Part shown: positions 9,200-17,556 of the stretch, in pieces
Numbering within the stretch: the stretch's first letter is position 1
How the letters are laid out: each line of letters starts with the position of its first letter
Source: JACRBE01 sp964429005
GTDB taxonomy: Bacteria; Chlamydiota; Chlamydiia; Chlamydiales; JACRBE01
Assembly: GCA_964429005.1 (NCBI GenBank)
Contig: CAYSAJ010000003.1
Location: 30,903-94,902, forward strand
Reading direction: 5' to 3'
Length of the DNA stretch: 64,000 nucleotides
Program-made: the position numbers and the translations under genes
The notes under the pieces: model-generated
The model's input: only the letters and a program-made list of their open reading frames with translations
Told to the model about the DNA's origin: nothing
Database searches by the model: none

Positions 9200-10227
9200 A
9201 GTTCATGGTAATGCAAGATCAGACCGCGAGATGGGTTTTTCAGCCCAAGAGGATTAAGCAAATGTTCTGCATCTGATTTCATCCACTTATTTTGTAACAA
9301 ATTGCTAAGTAATGTAGGTCTAACGTTAATTTCTACGACTTGGTAAGTTTCTCCAAGATTTGCTTTCATAGCGAGCTCTTTTAGAGTTGCGCGCAGTGTG
9401 GCATCTTTTTCATCTACATAACCATACTCATAAGAAGTTTCGGTATCAAAGACTTTAGCTCCATATTCATTAATCAGCTTAGACTTGTCTAGGCGAGGAC
9501 GAGATGAAGCTACTAGATCTACAAATCGATGATATTCAGCGTCTACGATGTTGTTGAGTGACTCATCTTCGTTCTCTTTCCAGGCTCTGAAAGGACTCAT
9601 CATGTCTTTATCGAGACCTTTTGCGATAGTAACGGCATTGACCCCGTATCGAGTCATGAGATCTTTAAAATTGAAGAAGGGGCCTATTTTTGCACCAACA
9701 GAACCGATTATAGAGACTGGGGCAGCATAAATCATGTCGCCAGCACAAGCAATTTCATATCCTCCTGAGGCACAGAGGCTGTTAGCAAAAGCGTAAACAG
9801 GGACTTTGTATTGATTTTTATATTCTACAATTTGATGGTAGATACTGTTTGAGTCAGAGGCTGCCCCACCTGGAGAATTGATGTAGAGTAAAATCGCTTT
9901 AACCCTGTTGTTGCTAAGTAAGCCTCTTCGGGATTCTATCAAAATTCTCTCAAGGGTTTCTTCATTGAGTTTTTGAGTTCCGATGACTCCTTCTATCGAG
10001 AGCTTCAATATGACAGGTGCCGTAGGAGGTAATAGATCATCATCACCATTATGATCTGCACAAAGTGTTACATCTGAGTGGTAAGCTGGAGTGATTTTAT
10101 TGCCCATAAGAAAGGAGGAGCCAATCAACAAGAGAAAGATTGCAATAAAAATTCCTAGGATAGAAAAAAAGGAATTGCAGAAGTACCTAAAGGAGGACAA
10201 AAATATCGATTCTTTCATTAGTTGCAT
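9196..10227 (-). CDS. sppA: Signal peptide peptidase SppA/SohB-type serine protease
   Basis: Membrane-bound serine protease that degrades cleaved signal peptides. 343 residues with one N-terminal membrane anchor (about 18-40). The substrate-binding motif NSPGG lies at 117-121. The likely nucleophile is Ser154 in CASGGYEIA, and the general base is probably Lys203 or Lys207. The active site faces the periplasm. ATG 10227 or 10218 could be the start; neither has a strong ribosome site. It is the first gene of the sppA-polA-coaE-rho run, at the position of CT494. Confidence 0.9.
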   Translation of the reverse strand: MQLMKESIFLSSFRYFCNSFFSILGIFIAIFLLLIGSSFLMGNKITPAYHSDVTLCADHNGDDDLLPPTAPVILKLSIEGVIGTQKLNEETLERILIESRRGLLSNNRVKAILLYINSPGGAASDSNSIYHQIVEYKNQYKVPVYAFANSLCASGGYEIACAGDMIYAAPVSIIGSVGAKIGPFFNFKDLMTRYGVNAVTIAKGLDKDMMSPFRAWKENEDESLNNIVDAEYHRFVDLVASSRPRLDKSKLINEYGAKVFDTETSYEYGYVDEKDATLRATLKELAMKANLGETYQVVEINVRPTLLSNLLQNKWMKSDAEHLLNPLGLKNPSRGLILHYHEL

Positions 10228-10286
10228 GATTGATCTACTCTGTTAAAATATGTAAAAACGATTCTAATCAAGAACGCTTTTTTGTG

Positions 10287-10808
10287 TCACTCATTACCTG
10301 CAGGAGAGGATGGATAAAAATCTAGAATGACCATTTCAACTAAAACGAGAACTCCGAAGAAAGGAAATAGGTAATAAAAAGCATCGTTCAGGGGAAACTG
10401 AAGGGTCATAAAAATTAAAGTAATAAACTGAAGGCCCGTAGAGATTTTTCCTGATATTACGGGTTGGAATTTGTGTTGCTTCACTTTATCTCGCAAGATC
10501 AAGTACCCAAGGAATAATAGGAGGGAAACATCTCTGGATAACATAAGAACTACATGCTGGATGGATAAAGAGCCTTCGACAACAAAAACGGTAAGAACAA
10601 AAACCACAAAAAATTTGTCCATGAAAGGGTCTAAAAAGGCCCCAAATCTCGATGTGGTTCCTGACCTGCGGGCAATATAACCATCTATGAGGTCGGTAAT
10701 AAGAGCAGCAATAAGCGCTCCTAGCCTAATCGTAGGGCTATGAAATAAAAACAGGAAGGCTAATGGCCCCCGAATGAAGGTGAGTAGATTAGATGTAACT
10801 ATCATCAC
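10287..10808 (-). CDS. pgsA: CDP-alcohol phosphatidyltransferase (PgsA-like)
   Basis: Integral membrane enzyme that makes a phospholipid from CDP-diacylglycerol and an alcohol, probably glycerol 3-phosphate to phosphatidylglycerol phosphate. 173 residues, close to the usual 180-200. The full CDP-OH-P signature is present: DG, AR, then G, D and D with correct spacing in DGYIARRSGTTSRFGAFLD and the following PFMD. Several hydrophobic helices are visible. Its start overlaps the dedA stop by 4 bases, so the two are co-translated. The alcohol substrate is inferred from family size and from the neighbouring position of CT496. Confidence 0.88.
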   Translation of the reverse strand: MMIVTSNLLTFIRGPLAFLFLFHSPTIRLGALIAALITDLIDGYIARRSGTTSRFGAFLDPFMDKFFVVFVLTVFVVEGSLSIQHVVLMLSRDVSLLLFLGYLILRDKVKQHKFQPVISGKISTGLQFITLIFMTLQFPLNDAFYYLFPFFGVLVLVEMVILDFYPSSPAGNE

Positions 10809-11416
10809 AAACGTAATTTTTTCTGCCTACCATATTTATAACAAAAAATGCCAAAAAGCGTAACAATGAATCCGACAAAAATGTAGATATTGAGGGATTT
10901 CAATGTTTCAAGCATTTTGTTGAAATTAGCAGAAAGATGAAAAAAGAGTGTATAAAAAATCGAGCTCCATAAAGCGCAACCTAGTGCATCAAATAAGGCA
11001 AATCGAGAGAATTTGACACCACTCATCCCTGAAGAAATAAATATAACGTTCCTTACTCCAAATGGAATAAACCGGCCTGCGATATAGACTAATGCACCAT
11101 ATTTATCATAAAATTTTTGCATTTTCCCTAGCTTTTCATCGTTTACAACCTTTTTGAAGGAAGATAGAAAATGAAAGCGATGAATGGATCTTCCGATGAA
11201 AAACGCTATCCAAGCAGAAACGATGCTGCTAAATAGGATCACAAAATAGAGGGGGAAGGTCATCTCGGGGGATGCAGTAGCTGACATAAAAGCGGAAAAG
11301 ACTAGGAGGACATCAATCGATATGGGGACATTCATCCCGGCTAAAAGGATGCAAATCCCAATAATCCAAGGTGCGTAATGGGCGTGAGAAGATATGAAAG
11401 AGATGATTGATTCCAT
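10805..11416 (-). CDS. DedA / SNARE-associated (VTT) family membrane protein
   Basis: 203 residues, polytopic inner-membrane protein. It has the DedA pattern: an N-terminal hydrophobic helix with GMNVPISIDVLL, a re-entrant region with FFIGRSIHRF, then KYGALVYIAGRFIPFGVRNV (membrane-embedded arginines) and GCALWSSIFYTLFF. Members are linked to lipid (undecaprenyl phosphate or phospholipid) translocation and membrane homeostasis. Its coupling to pgsA by a 4-base overlap fits a lipid role. It is separated by 16 bases from the ntt stop upstream. I do not recall a DedA gene here in C. trachomatis, so it may be an insertion into the conserved run. Confidence 0.85.
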   Translation of the reverse strand: MESIISFISSHAHYAPWIIGICILLAGMNVPISIDVLLVFSAFMSATASPEMTFPLYFVILFSSIVSAWIAFFIGRSIHRFHFLSSFKKVVNDEKLGKMQKFYDKYGALVYIAGRFIPFGVRNVIFISSGMSGVKFSRFALFDALGCALWSSIFYTLFFHLSANFNKMLETLKSLNIYIFVGFIVTLFGIFCYKYGRQKKLRL

Positions 11417-11432
11417 AAATCTGGCTCTCTTC

Positions 11433-13004
11433 CTATGTTGATTTCACAATAACGTGTTCACCATCGGGAGCAGGTCCAGTATCATCGATATCAATTACTT
11501 CAGAAGTTGCTGTTATGTCAGAGAAGCGTCTACCTAAAGATTTTACGGCAAAAATCCAAGCTCCAACTACCGCAAACAGGATAATACCAACGAAAGGAGT
11601 ACTTAAAGATACACTACCAAAAATGAGGAGTAAGAATTGATGGATGACGGATCCCCCTGATTTCCCAAGGCGTGAACCAACACCATCTATAGCTGCTTTC
11701 CCTTTGAGTTTGCATTCATCGCTTAAGGGGATAAAGGCCATTTCTTTGGTGGCATCAAAAAAGGTAAATTTACAAGCTCTGGAGAAACAGTTTTGCATAG
11801 AACCAAAAAATACACCTAGAGCTAGAGGTGACATCCCTACCATGCTGGTAATCATGGCTAGTTTAGTGTCTTTAAACAGAAGAAAAGAGAAAAAGAGAAC
11901 ACCTGTAACGAGGAGGATCATGGGCGTTACCATCGCGGAAAGAGTCCATCCAAATCTTCGTATGACTGGGCCGCAAATAAAAACAGAAATCACCGTGGAA
12001 GAGACTCCAATCGCGGACATCACTTTTCCCATGTAAGCATTAAATTCTGCGGGATTAGGGAAGAGGACACGTACCTGATCTTTCCAGACGATTTCAATCA
12101 TATTTAATGCGATATTAAATGTGAGGACGATGATGGCTATTCTCATGAGGTATTTTGATTTCGCAAGGTAAGCGAAATTTTCTCGAATCCCCATTTTGAT
12201 CTTTTTCAAACTGCTTTCTTGTGGCAGGCCAAGGTCAGCTTGTTCTTTTTGGAGGGCGGCAGTTAAATATCGATAAAGAACCATGGAAGCGAGGCCGCTG
12301 ATTACCACAAGTGTGGTCATGACAAAAAGAGAGTATCCCCAATGGTCTTTAATAAACCAAAGCTGAGTCGGTGCGAATTCGCGAGAAATCCAAACAGAAA
12401 CCTCTCCAGCGACAATCGTTGCTAAGTTTGCTCCTACACCTAGGATCGCATAGAAACGCTTAGCGTCTTTTACGGTAGAAATTGCATTAGTAAAGCCCCA
12501 AAAAAGAACGGTCATAATGGTCGTTCCCCAAAGCTCAGACATCACATAGAATAGGGTAAAGGTCCAGTTGCGAAAGATCGAGATGAGCCCTTTAAACCCG
12601 TACGGTAAGTAAGATTGGAGCCAATCAGCTGTAGAATTAGGGTGGAGAACATCGCGGAATGGATAAAGAACTGTTGAAAAGAGGAAAAAGAAAGATAAAA
12701 ACATGCCCATCATGACATAGAATACTCTTTCTCTATTATACCGATTCGATAGGCGGGTGAAAACATAGGTGAAGAACACGGCCATCGGCAGGATCGCCCA
12801 AAATTTAATGAAGGGGATCGCCTCAGCTCCTGAAGCGGGGGCTGTTACGACCAAGGCATCTTTGGCCGCTTTAAGAATGCTGTAATTGAAGACGATCAGA
12901 GCATAAATCAGCAGCATAGGCAAAAACTTTTTTAATTCTTTCCGGTGGATAGGCCATATAAAAGAACGAAGTTTGCTAAAAGCAGGAGCATCTACCGATG
13001 ACAT
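11433..13004 (-). CDS. NTT-family nucleotide transporter (ADP/ATP translocase-like)
   Basis: 523 residues with about twelve hydrophobic segments, characteristic of intracellular bacteria and plastids. Family residues are present: KAAKDALVVTAP with GAEAIPF (about 45-63), SELWG, EIVWKDQ and the C-terminal KGKAAIDGVGSRLGKSGGS stretch. The acidic and lysine positions known to be needed for transport appear conserved. Whether it exchanges ATP for ADP or imports other nucleotides cannot be decided from motifs. Its position beside the polA/pgsA run is that of CT495 (Npt2, a proton-coupled nucleotide importer), which favours net import. It has its own strong promoter candidate and a leader of about 169 bases. 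Confidence 0.95.
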   Translation of the reverse strand: MSSVDAPAFSKLRSFIWPIHRKELKKFLPMLLIYALIVFNYSILKAAKDALVVTAPASGAEAIPFIKFWAILPMAVFFTYVFTRLSNRYNRERVFYVMMGMFLSFFFLFSTVLYPFRDVLHPNSTADWLQSYLPYGFKGLISIFRNWTFTLFYVMSELWGTTIMTVLFWGFTNAISTVKDAKRFYAILGVGANLATIVAGEVSVWISREFAPTQLWFIKDHWGYSLFVMTTLVVISGLASMVLYRYLTAALQKEQADLGLPQESSLKKIKMGIRENFAYLAKSKYLMRIAIIVLTFNIALNMIEIVWKDQVRVLFPNPAEFNAYMGKVMSAIGVSSTVISVFICGPVIRRFGWTLSAMVTPMILLVTGVLFFSFLLFKDTKLAMITSMVGMSPLALGVFFGSMQNCFSRACKFTFFDATKEMAFIPLSDECKLKGKAAIDGVGSRLGKSGGSVIHQFLLLIFGSVSLSTPFVGIILFAVVGAWIFAVKSLGRRFSDITATSEVIDIDDTGPAPDGEHVIVKST

Positions 13005-13180
13005 AGCATTCTCTTTGAGGGATTTCCTCGGTAAGGGGTCACTTTAAAAAATATAATTGCTGTAAAAAGAATTTGAATGAAGGGGATCGAGTTAGATTTT
13101 CTTTGGTTAACATCAGGATCTAAAAATTGAATTTTGCGTATTTGCAAAACTTCCCCAAATCTTCTGAAAAAGATGTCCCC

Positions 13181-13208
13181 ATTATACTACAGGCGGGGAA
13201 AAAAACAA
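13181..13208 (-). promoter_or_regulatory. Strong promoter candidate for the NTT gene
   Basis: Reading leftward: TTGTTT (13208-13203), 16-base spacer, perfect TATAAT (13186-13181), start expected near 13173. It sits just beyond the pgk stop, so ntt is not dependent on read-through from pgk. The leader (about 13173-13005) contains two small hairpins (TTTTGC/GCAAAA and ATCTT/AAGAT). Confidence 0.6.
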
Positions 13209-13224
13209 TGGTTTTCTCTAGCTA

Positions 13225-14421
13225 CTATTTTCTTGTTAATATGTCGATAGCTGGCAGGGATCCTTTTTCAATTAACTCTAAAGATGCCCCCCCGCCTGTG
13301 GACAAATGAGAAAAGGCTGACGACATATGTAGGGATTGAATCGCTGCTACTGAATCACCGCCACCAATAATTTTTGTGGCAGGCAACCGCGCTAAAAACT
13401 GAGCAAGGGATAGGGTTCCTTTTGCAAACTCTGCTTGTTCAAAAACCCCCATAGGACCGTTCCAAAAAATGGTTTTGGATTTAGCCAGAGGTTTTTCCCA
13501 TTCGAGTATTGTAGCGGGCCCTATGTCTACACCCACCCATTCTGAGGGAGGGGCTTCATGAATAGAATAAATCTTTTTTTGAGTGAAAGATTCAAAATGA
13601 TCAACATAAACAATGTCTAATGGGAGGTAAATTTTAATATTGGCATCAAGAGCCTTTTTTAAAATATTTTTTGCTGTTCCAATGTGTTCTTCTTCGATTA
13701 GAGATTTGCCTGTCGCTTTGCCCTCAGCCTTTAAAAAAGTGAAGGCCATCGCTCCTCCAATAAAAAGAGAGGACACTTTATTTAGAAGGGCTTCAAGGAC
13801 TCCAATTTTTGTGGAAATTTTAGCGCCACCGACGATAGCACTGAAAGGTTTTTCTGGGTTGAGGCATTGAGTTAAGTAGTGAAGTTCCTGCTCGACAAGT
13901 AATCCAGCTACACTTGTATTAGGTAAAAAAGAAGGCACATAGTATGTAGAACTGTGTTTTCTGTGGGATGTCCCAAATGCATCATTTACATAAATATGGG
14001 CGTAGGAAGCGAGTTCTTTTGCAAACAAATAAGGAGGATAAGGGTTGGTTTCTTCTGAATGGAGGCGTAGGTTTTCCAGCAGGAGGATTTCCCCAGATTG
14101 AAGTGCTTTGCAGGCGTTTTCTGCTATAGGACCTACACACTCCTGTACAAACTTAACAGGTTTTTTAAGAATTTTTCCCAAGTAATCAGCACAAGGCTTG
14201 AGGCTGTACTTCGGGTCTTTTTGTCCTTCTACTTTTCCTAAATGGCTCATCAGAATGATGGCGCAATCTTGGCTCAGTAAGAATTTAATCGTAGGTAAAG
14301 TCGCATCAATACGGGTTGTGTCCGCAATCGTCCCTTGTTTGGTTAAGGGAACATTGAAATCCACTCGCATGAGAATTTTTTGCTTTGTGAGAGGAATGTC
14401 TTTGATAGTTTTAGGTAGCAT
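13225..14421 (-). CDS. pgk: Phosphoglycerate kinase
   Basis: Glycolytic enzyme converting 1,3-bisphosphoglycerate and ADP to 3-phosphoglycerate and ATP in the cytoplasm. 398 residues from ATG 14421, chosen because AAGGAG lies 5 bases upstream and the protein then starts at the family position (LPKTIKDIPL). An in-frame extension to 14472 has no ribosome site. Motifs: RVDFNVPL, LMSHLGK, ENLRLHSEE, NDAFGTSHR, VGGAKISTKI and the C-terminal GGGDSVAA and STGGGASLE. All are in order and intact. Confidence 0.97.
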   Translation of the reverse strand: MLPKTIKDIPLTKQKILMRVDFNVPLTKQGTIADTTRIDATLPTIKFLLSQDCAIILMSHLGKVEGQKDPKYSLKPCADYLGKILKKPVKFVQECVGPIAENACKALQSGEILLLENLRLHSEETNPYPPYLFAKELASYAHIYVNDAFGTSHRKHSSTYYVPSFLPNTSVAGLLVEQELHYLTQCLNPEKPFSAIVGGAKISTKIGVLEALLNKVSSLFIGGAMAFTFLKAEGKATGKSLIEEEHIGTAKNILKKALDANIKIYLPLDIVYVDHFESFTQKKIYSIHEAPPSEWVGVDIGPATILEWEKPLAKSKTIFWNGPMGVFEQAEFAKGTLSLAQFLARLPATKIIGGGDSVAAIQSLHMSSAFSHLSTGGGASLELIEKGSLPAIDILTRK

Positions 14422-14444
14422 AAGGCTCCTTTTAAAGTATTCTG

Positions 14445-14472
14445 ATTGTAGGGAAAAGAGCATTTCGATCAA
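14445..14472 (-). promoter_or_regulatory. Candidate promoter of pgk
   Basis: Reading leftward: TTGATC (14472-14467), 16-base spacer, TACAAT (14450-14445). The predicted leader is about 16 bases and contains the AAGGAG ribosome site of pgk. Confidence 0.45.
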
Positions 14473-14593
14473 ATCTATTCTATATGAGAAAACAAATGGT
14501 AAAATCTTTCTTGATTTTCTTTACATAATCTTAAATTTGATGAAATAGGTTGGATCAGTATTCTCAAAGGTGATTGTGGGGGAATTTTTTACT

Positions 14594-15094
14594 ATGAAAG
14601 AATTTAGACATAACAAAATCAGACAACATCGTTTATCTTCTGATAAAGAGGTTTCCTTGATTGAACTCGTTGAAGAGAGCGTGGAATTATTGAAAAAACA
14701 ATTTCCATCGATTGATTTTGAACTGGATTCTGAAAAAGAGCTTTTTAAACAGGGTTCTGTTGATTCAGAAAAATTCTTTTATCTTATCTACTATGTCATC
14801 GAAACGATGATTTTCGATTTCCATATTCACAGTCAAATTCGGATTCATATGAAACGATCTCTGTTTGAAGGGAAAAGAGGTGTACATATTTCCCTTCATT
14901 CCTCAGTTGTGTGTACTCTAGAGCAGGTGAACCAAAGAGTCTTTCAGTCGATTTCTCCCGTTAATAAGTTGACAGCAGCTGGTCTCTCATCATGTCAGTT
15001 AGCCCATGGGATAGCGCAACAACTTGGAGGGAAGCTCCATTTTGAATATGGTGTGAATGAGCCACTAGTGGTTCATATTTACTTACAGTTTTGA
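14594..15094 (+). CDS. Degenerate GHKL/HATPase-domain protein (histidine-kinase-like)
   Basis: 166 residues from ATG 14594 (GGGGGA ribosome site 10 bases upstream); an in-frame GTG at 14570 would add 8. The text VSLIELVEESVELLKKQFP (about 21-39) and the helix SEKFFYLIYYVIETMIF line up with the start and N-box region of histidine-kinase ATPase domains. AAGLSSCQLAHGIAQQLGGK near the C-terminus lines up with the G2 box and following helix. The N-box asparagines and the G1 DxGxG motif are missing, and no HisKA domain or receiver is attached. It may be a non-catalytic ATPase fold or a ChpT-like phosphotransfer protein. Its end overlaps dnaQ by 12 bases. Confidence 0.6.
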   Translation: MKEFRHNKIRQHRLSSDKEVSLIELVEESVELLKKQFPSIDFELDSEKELFKQGSVDSEKFFYLIYYVIETMIFDFHIHSQIRIHMKRSLFEGKRGVHISLHSSVVCTLEQVNQRVFQSISPVNKLTAAGLSSCQLAHGIAQQLGGKLHFEYGVNEPLVVHIYLQF

Positions 15095-15823
15095 AAAAGG
15101 ATTTGCTGCTTCATTAAACGAAGTAGATGACTTTCGCCTGGTCAATTCAGAACGGATTGAAAATAGAAGATCCTGATCAAATTCTTGTCTTCCTGCCCAT
15201 TTTAGGTAGTCTAAAGGAATTTCATCGAAGGGTCTGCCTTTATGTTTCCCAAGAGGCATAAATCGAAGTTTAATCGGCTTTGAAAGACGCTCTAACATTT
15301 CTTTAGTGGATGAAAAACGTCGAGAGAGGTGAGCAAAGACTTGAATGTTTACAATAACATCACTCATGGCTCTATGAGCACCTTCGTTTGAAATATTAAA
15401 GTGAGAACGTAGCTGCTCGAGTGAATTAGAAGGAGATTCTCCGTAAAGTCGCGCAAGTCGCAAAGTATCGATGAACTTTTGATCTAGGATTTTACAAGGT
15501 ATCGTGGCTCTTTTTGCTTCTTCAGCAATCAGCTGAATGTCAAATAGGATTCCATGGCCTACGATAATATGGCCGCTCATCATTTTCAAGCATTGAGGGA
15601 GGATATCTTTGATAGTTGGTTTGTCTTTTACCATCTCATTGGTGATGTGATGGATTTTTGTAGATTCCTCTGGGATGTCACATTCAGGGTTAACGAGAGT
15701 TTCGTAAGATTCCACATGTTGATCCCCTCGAAATTTTACGATAGCGATCTCAATAAGACGGTTTGTTTTCGGATCTAATCCTGTGGATTCACAATCTACA
15801 CAGATGAATGTGTCGTTGATCAT
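15083..15823 (-). CDS. dnaQ: DnaQ-like DEDDh 3'-5' exonuclease with C-terminal DUF3820-like domain
   Basis: 246 residues. Exonuclease domain 1 to about 170: catalytic D and E in VDCESTGL, a third aspartate in VGHGILFDIQ, and H and D in HRAMSDV, so all DEDDh residues are present. From about residue 190 a second small domain follows, with PLGKHKGRPFDEIPLDYLKWA, a pattern found fused to or beside such nucleases. The role is proofreading (epsilon subunit) or a separate DNA/RNA trimming activity. It shares one base with the ysxC stop and belongs to the CT538-like/tsaE/ysxC/dnaQ run; C. trachomatis has a dnaQ (CT536) at this place. Confidence 0.88.
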   Translation of the reverse strand: MINDTFICVDCESTGLDPKTNRLIEIAIVKFRGDQHVESYETLVNPECDIPEESTKIHHITNEMVKDKPTIKDILPQCLKMMSGHIIVGHGILFDIQLIAEEAKRATIPCKILDQKFIDTLRLARLYGESPSNSLEQLRSHFNISNEGAHRAMSDVIVNIQVFAHLSRRFSSTKEMLERLSKPIKLRFMPLGKHKGRPFDEIPLDYLKWAGRQEFDQDLLFSIRSELTRRKSSTSFNEAANPFSKL

Positions 15824-16422
15824 TATATAGTGCCTAATTCTTTGAGAACCCGATCTTTGCCTATCGCATTCTTAATAGTGAACGGGATAATAGCTTTGAC
15901 AGAATTCGTTAGTGAGTGGAGTTGCTTAGTGATAATTTCTATTTGTTTTTTTTCTTCACTGGGGGTGAGCTTGTCAGTTTTTGTAATAATAGCAACAATC
16001 GGAAGTTCTATTGTGCCAAGCCACTTGATTAAATCAATGTCGGATGTGTTTAACTCTTCAGGCCTTGAATCTAAAAGAAGAAGGCAAAAAGGATTGTAGC
16101 GCCCCATATCAAAATAAGATGTCATGAGTTCATCCCACGATGAACGTTGAGACGAAGGGGTTTTAGCAAAACCATAACCTGGTAAGTCCACAACAAAGAG
16201 CTGCTCATTAACTAAAAAAAAGTTGAGGGTCTGAGTTTTTCCAGGAACTTGTGAGACTTTAGCGAGGAGTTTATTCCCAAAAATATGGTTAATGAGAGAG
16301 GATTTGCCTACGTTAGAACGTCCAAAAATGGGAATTTCGGGAAGGCGACCTTTATTTACTTCTTTCAGTTGGGAGATATTGCCGATGACCCGATGTAAAA
16401 CAACTTGATAGGTTTTTTTCAT
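15823..16422 (-). CDS. ysxC: Ribosome biogenesis GTP-binding protein YsxC/EngB
   Basis: 199 residues, a small TrmE/Era-like GTPase that helps assemble the large ribosomal subunit. G1 is GRSNVGKSS, G3 is DLPGYGFA and G4 is TKTDKL, at the usual spacing, and the protein has the standard family length. It overlaps tsaE by 4 bases and abuts dnaQ (1 base shared), so it is translationally coupled on both sides. In my recollection this GTPase is not located between dnaQ and tsaE in C. trachomatis. Confidence 0.95.
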   Translation of the reverse strand: MKKTYQVVLHRVIGNISQLKEVNKGRLPEIPIFGRSNVGKSSLINHIFGNKLLAKVSQVPGKTQTLNFFLVNEQLFVVDLPGYGFAKTPSSQRSSWDELMTSYFDMGRYNPFCLLLLDSRPEELNTSDIDLIKWLGTIELPIVAIITKTDKLTPSEEKKQIEIITKQLHSLTNSVKAIIPFTIKNAIGKDRVLKELGTI

Positions 16423-16865
16423 AGTAATTCAATACTCCGGCTTTCATCTCCCTCGTAAGAAAGGTAGATTTTTCTATGATCCTCAGGAAGAATAGACTCA
16501 ATTCGTTCTGCCCATTCTATGATTGAGATGTGGGAAGAATCAAAGTACTCTTCGAATCCCATCGTCGTAAATTCTTCAGGATGAGAAAGTCTATACAAAT
16601 CAAAATGACAAATGATCGGATTCTCACCGTATTCAATCACATAGGAAAAAGTTGGGCTTTGAATAGCATGGTAGGACGCCCCTGTTAGGGAATGAATTAA
16701 AGCCTTGGCAAAAGCTGTTTTGCCAGCGCCTAAAGGACCGTGCAGGCAAATAACAGAACCAGGCTTGAGCTCAAGAGCGAAATCACAGGCTATCTGTTGC
16801 GTTTCTTCAATACTATGCGAAAGCCACTTATTCTTCTTCAAACCACTTCTCAGTAAATGGGGCAA
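16419..16865 (-). CDS. tsaE: tRNA threonylcarbamoyladenosine biosynthesis ATPase TsaE (YjeE)
   Basis: Small P-loop ATPase needed with TsaB/C/D to make t6A at position 37 of tRNAs. 148 residues. Motifs: GPLGAGKTAFAKA (Walker A), SPTFSYVIEY (switch region), HFDLYRL (Walker B-like) and IIEWAERIE. The only upstream ATG (16865) lies 38 bases inside the preceding gene, a large overlap; a non-ATG start nearer the SIEETQQIA segment is possible. Corresponds to CT537 in the conserved dnaQ-tsaE-CT538 order. Confidence 0.93.
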   Translation of the reverse strand: MPHLLRSGLKKNKWLSHSIEETQQIACDFALELKPGSVICLHGPLGAGKTAFAKALIHSLTGASYHAIQSPTFSYVIEYGENPIICHFDLYRLSHPEEFTTMGFEEYFDSSHISIIEWAERIESILPEDHRKIYLSYEGDESRSIELL

Positions 16866-17556
16866 GCTCTTCGTCTTGATTCATGGCTTCGATAAAGGAA
16901 GCTATGTTTGTCTCTTCAATTTGATTTTGAATAAATTCCATGAATTGATCTTCAATTTGGAATCTGTTTTGTGTTGGAACTTCTACTAGAGAAAGAGCTT
17001 TAAGCTGATTCTTGCAGAAGTCTTCGATCACTGATTTTTTGCTATTGTAGAGTTTGCCGGAGATTACAGAAGAAAAAACGATTTTTTTGATCGGTTCTTT
17101 TCTTTTTTCAATATAATTTTGAATGACCTCGGGATCTTCAGAAACAAAAAATTTCTTAGCTGGGAGGCCTCCCACTCTTTCTGTGTTTTCAGGACATCTT
17201 GCTACCCAATCATAAATGGCGTCGAGAGGGTTAGGGTGGGTGTTGTCGCCAAATACTTTGCCTGAGAAGGGGCAGATATAAATTCTTTTTGTTAATTGAT
17301 TAACAGCTTTTTGACCAACTTGAATTTTAATTTCTGTTTCTCTCCAAAGCTTTCCTTGTTTTTCAAGGAGCGCAATCACTTCTTGTTCACTTCGGTAGAT
17401 ACGTTTTTCTTTAAGAAAGAGGACAGGGTGGATTTGAAATTTATTTTCTATATACAACAAGTAGGTCGTAAGGAGATCAGCCCCTTTATGCTTAGAAAGA
17501 TAGCTAATTAAAAGTTTCTTTTGCTCTTTGCTAATATGCATCTTTTCAGTTTTCAT
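16828..17556 (-). CDS. Chlamydia-conserved protein of unknown function (CT538-like)
   Basis: 242 residues from ATG 17556, preferred because AGG sits 6 bases upstream; ATGs at 17562 and 17541 are in frame. No signal peptide or membrane segment. Recognisable blocks are ICPFSGKVFGDNTHPNPLDA (about 96-115), DWVARCPENTERVGG and KRKEPIKKIVFSSVISGKLY, which look like one conserved globular domain. Identified by position next to tsaE (CT538 in C. trachomatis) rather than by known function. The C-terminus is acidic. It is the first gene of the leftward run ending in dnaQ. Confidence 0.7.
   Translation of the reverse strand: MKTEKMHISKEQKKLLISYLSKHKGADLLTTYLLYIENKFQIHPVLFLKEKRIYRSEQEVIALLEKQGKLWRETEIKIQVGQKAVNQLTKRIYICPFSGKVFGDNTHPNPLDAIYDWVARCPENTERVGGLPAKKFFVSEDPEVIQNYIEKRKEPIKKIVFSSVISGKLYNSKKSVIEDFCKNQLKALSLVEVPTQNRFQIEDQFMEFIQNQIEETNIASFIEAMNQDEELAPFTEKWFEEE

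Noticed and set aside
10471..10680. Open frame antisense to pgsA
   Set aside because: Composition is that of a reverse-frame shadow of the CDP-alcohol transferase signature region.
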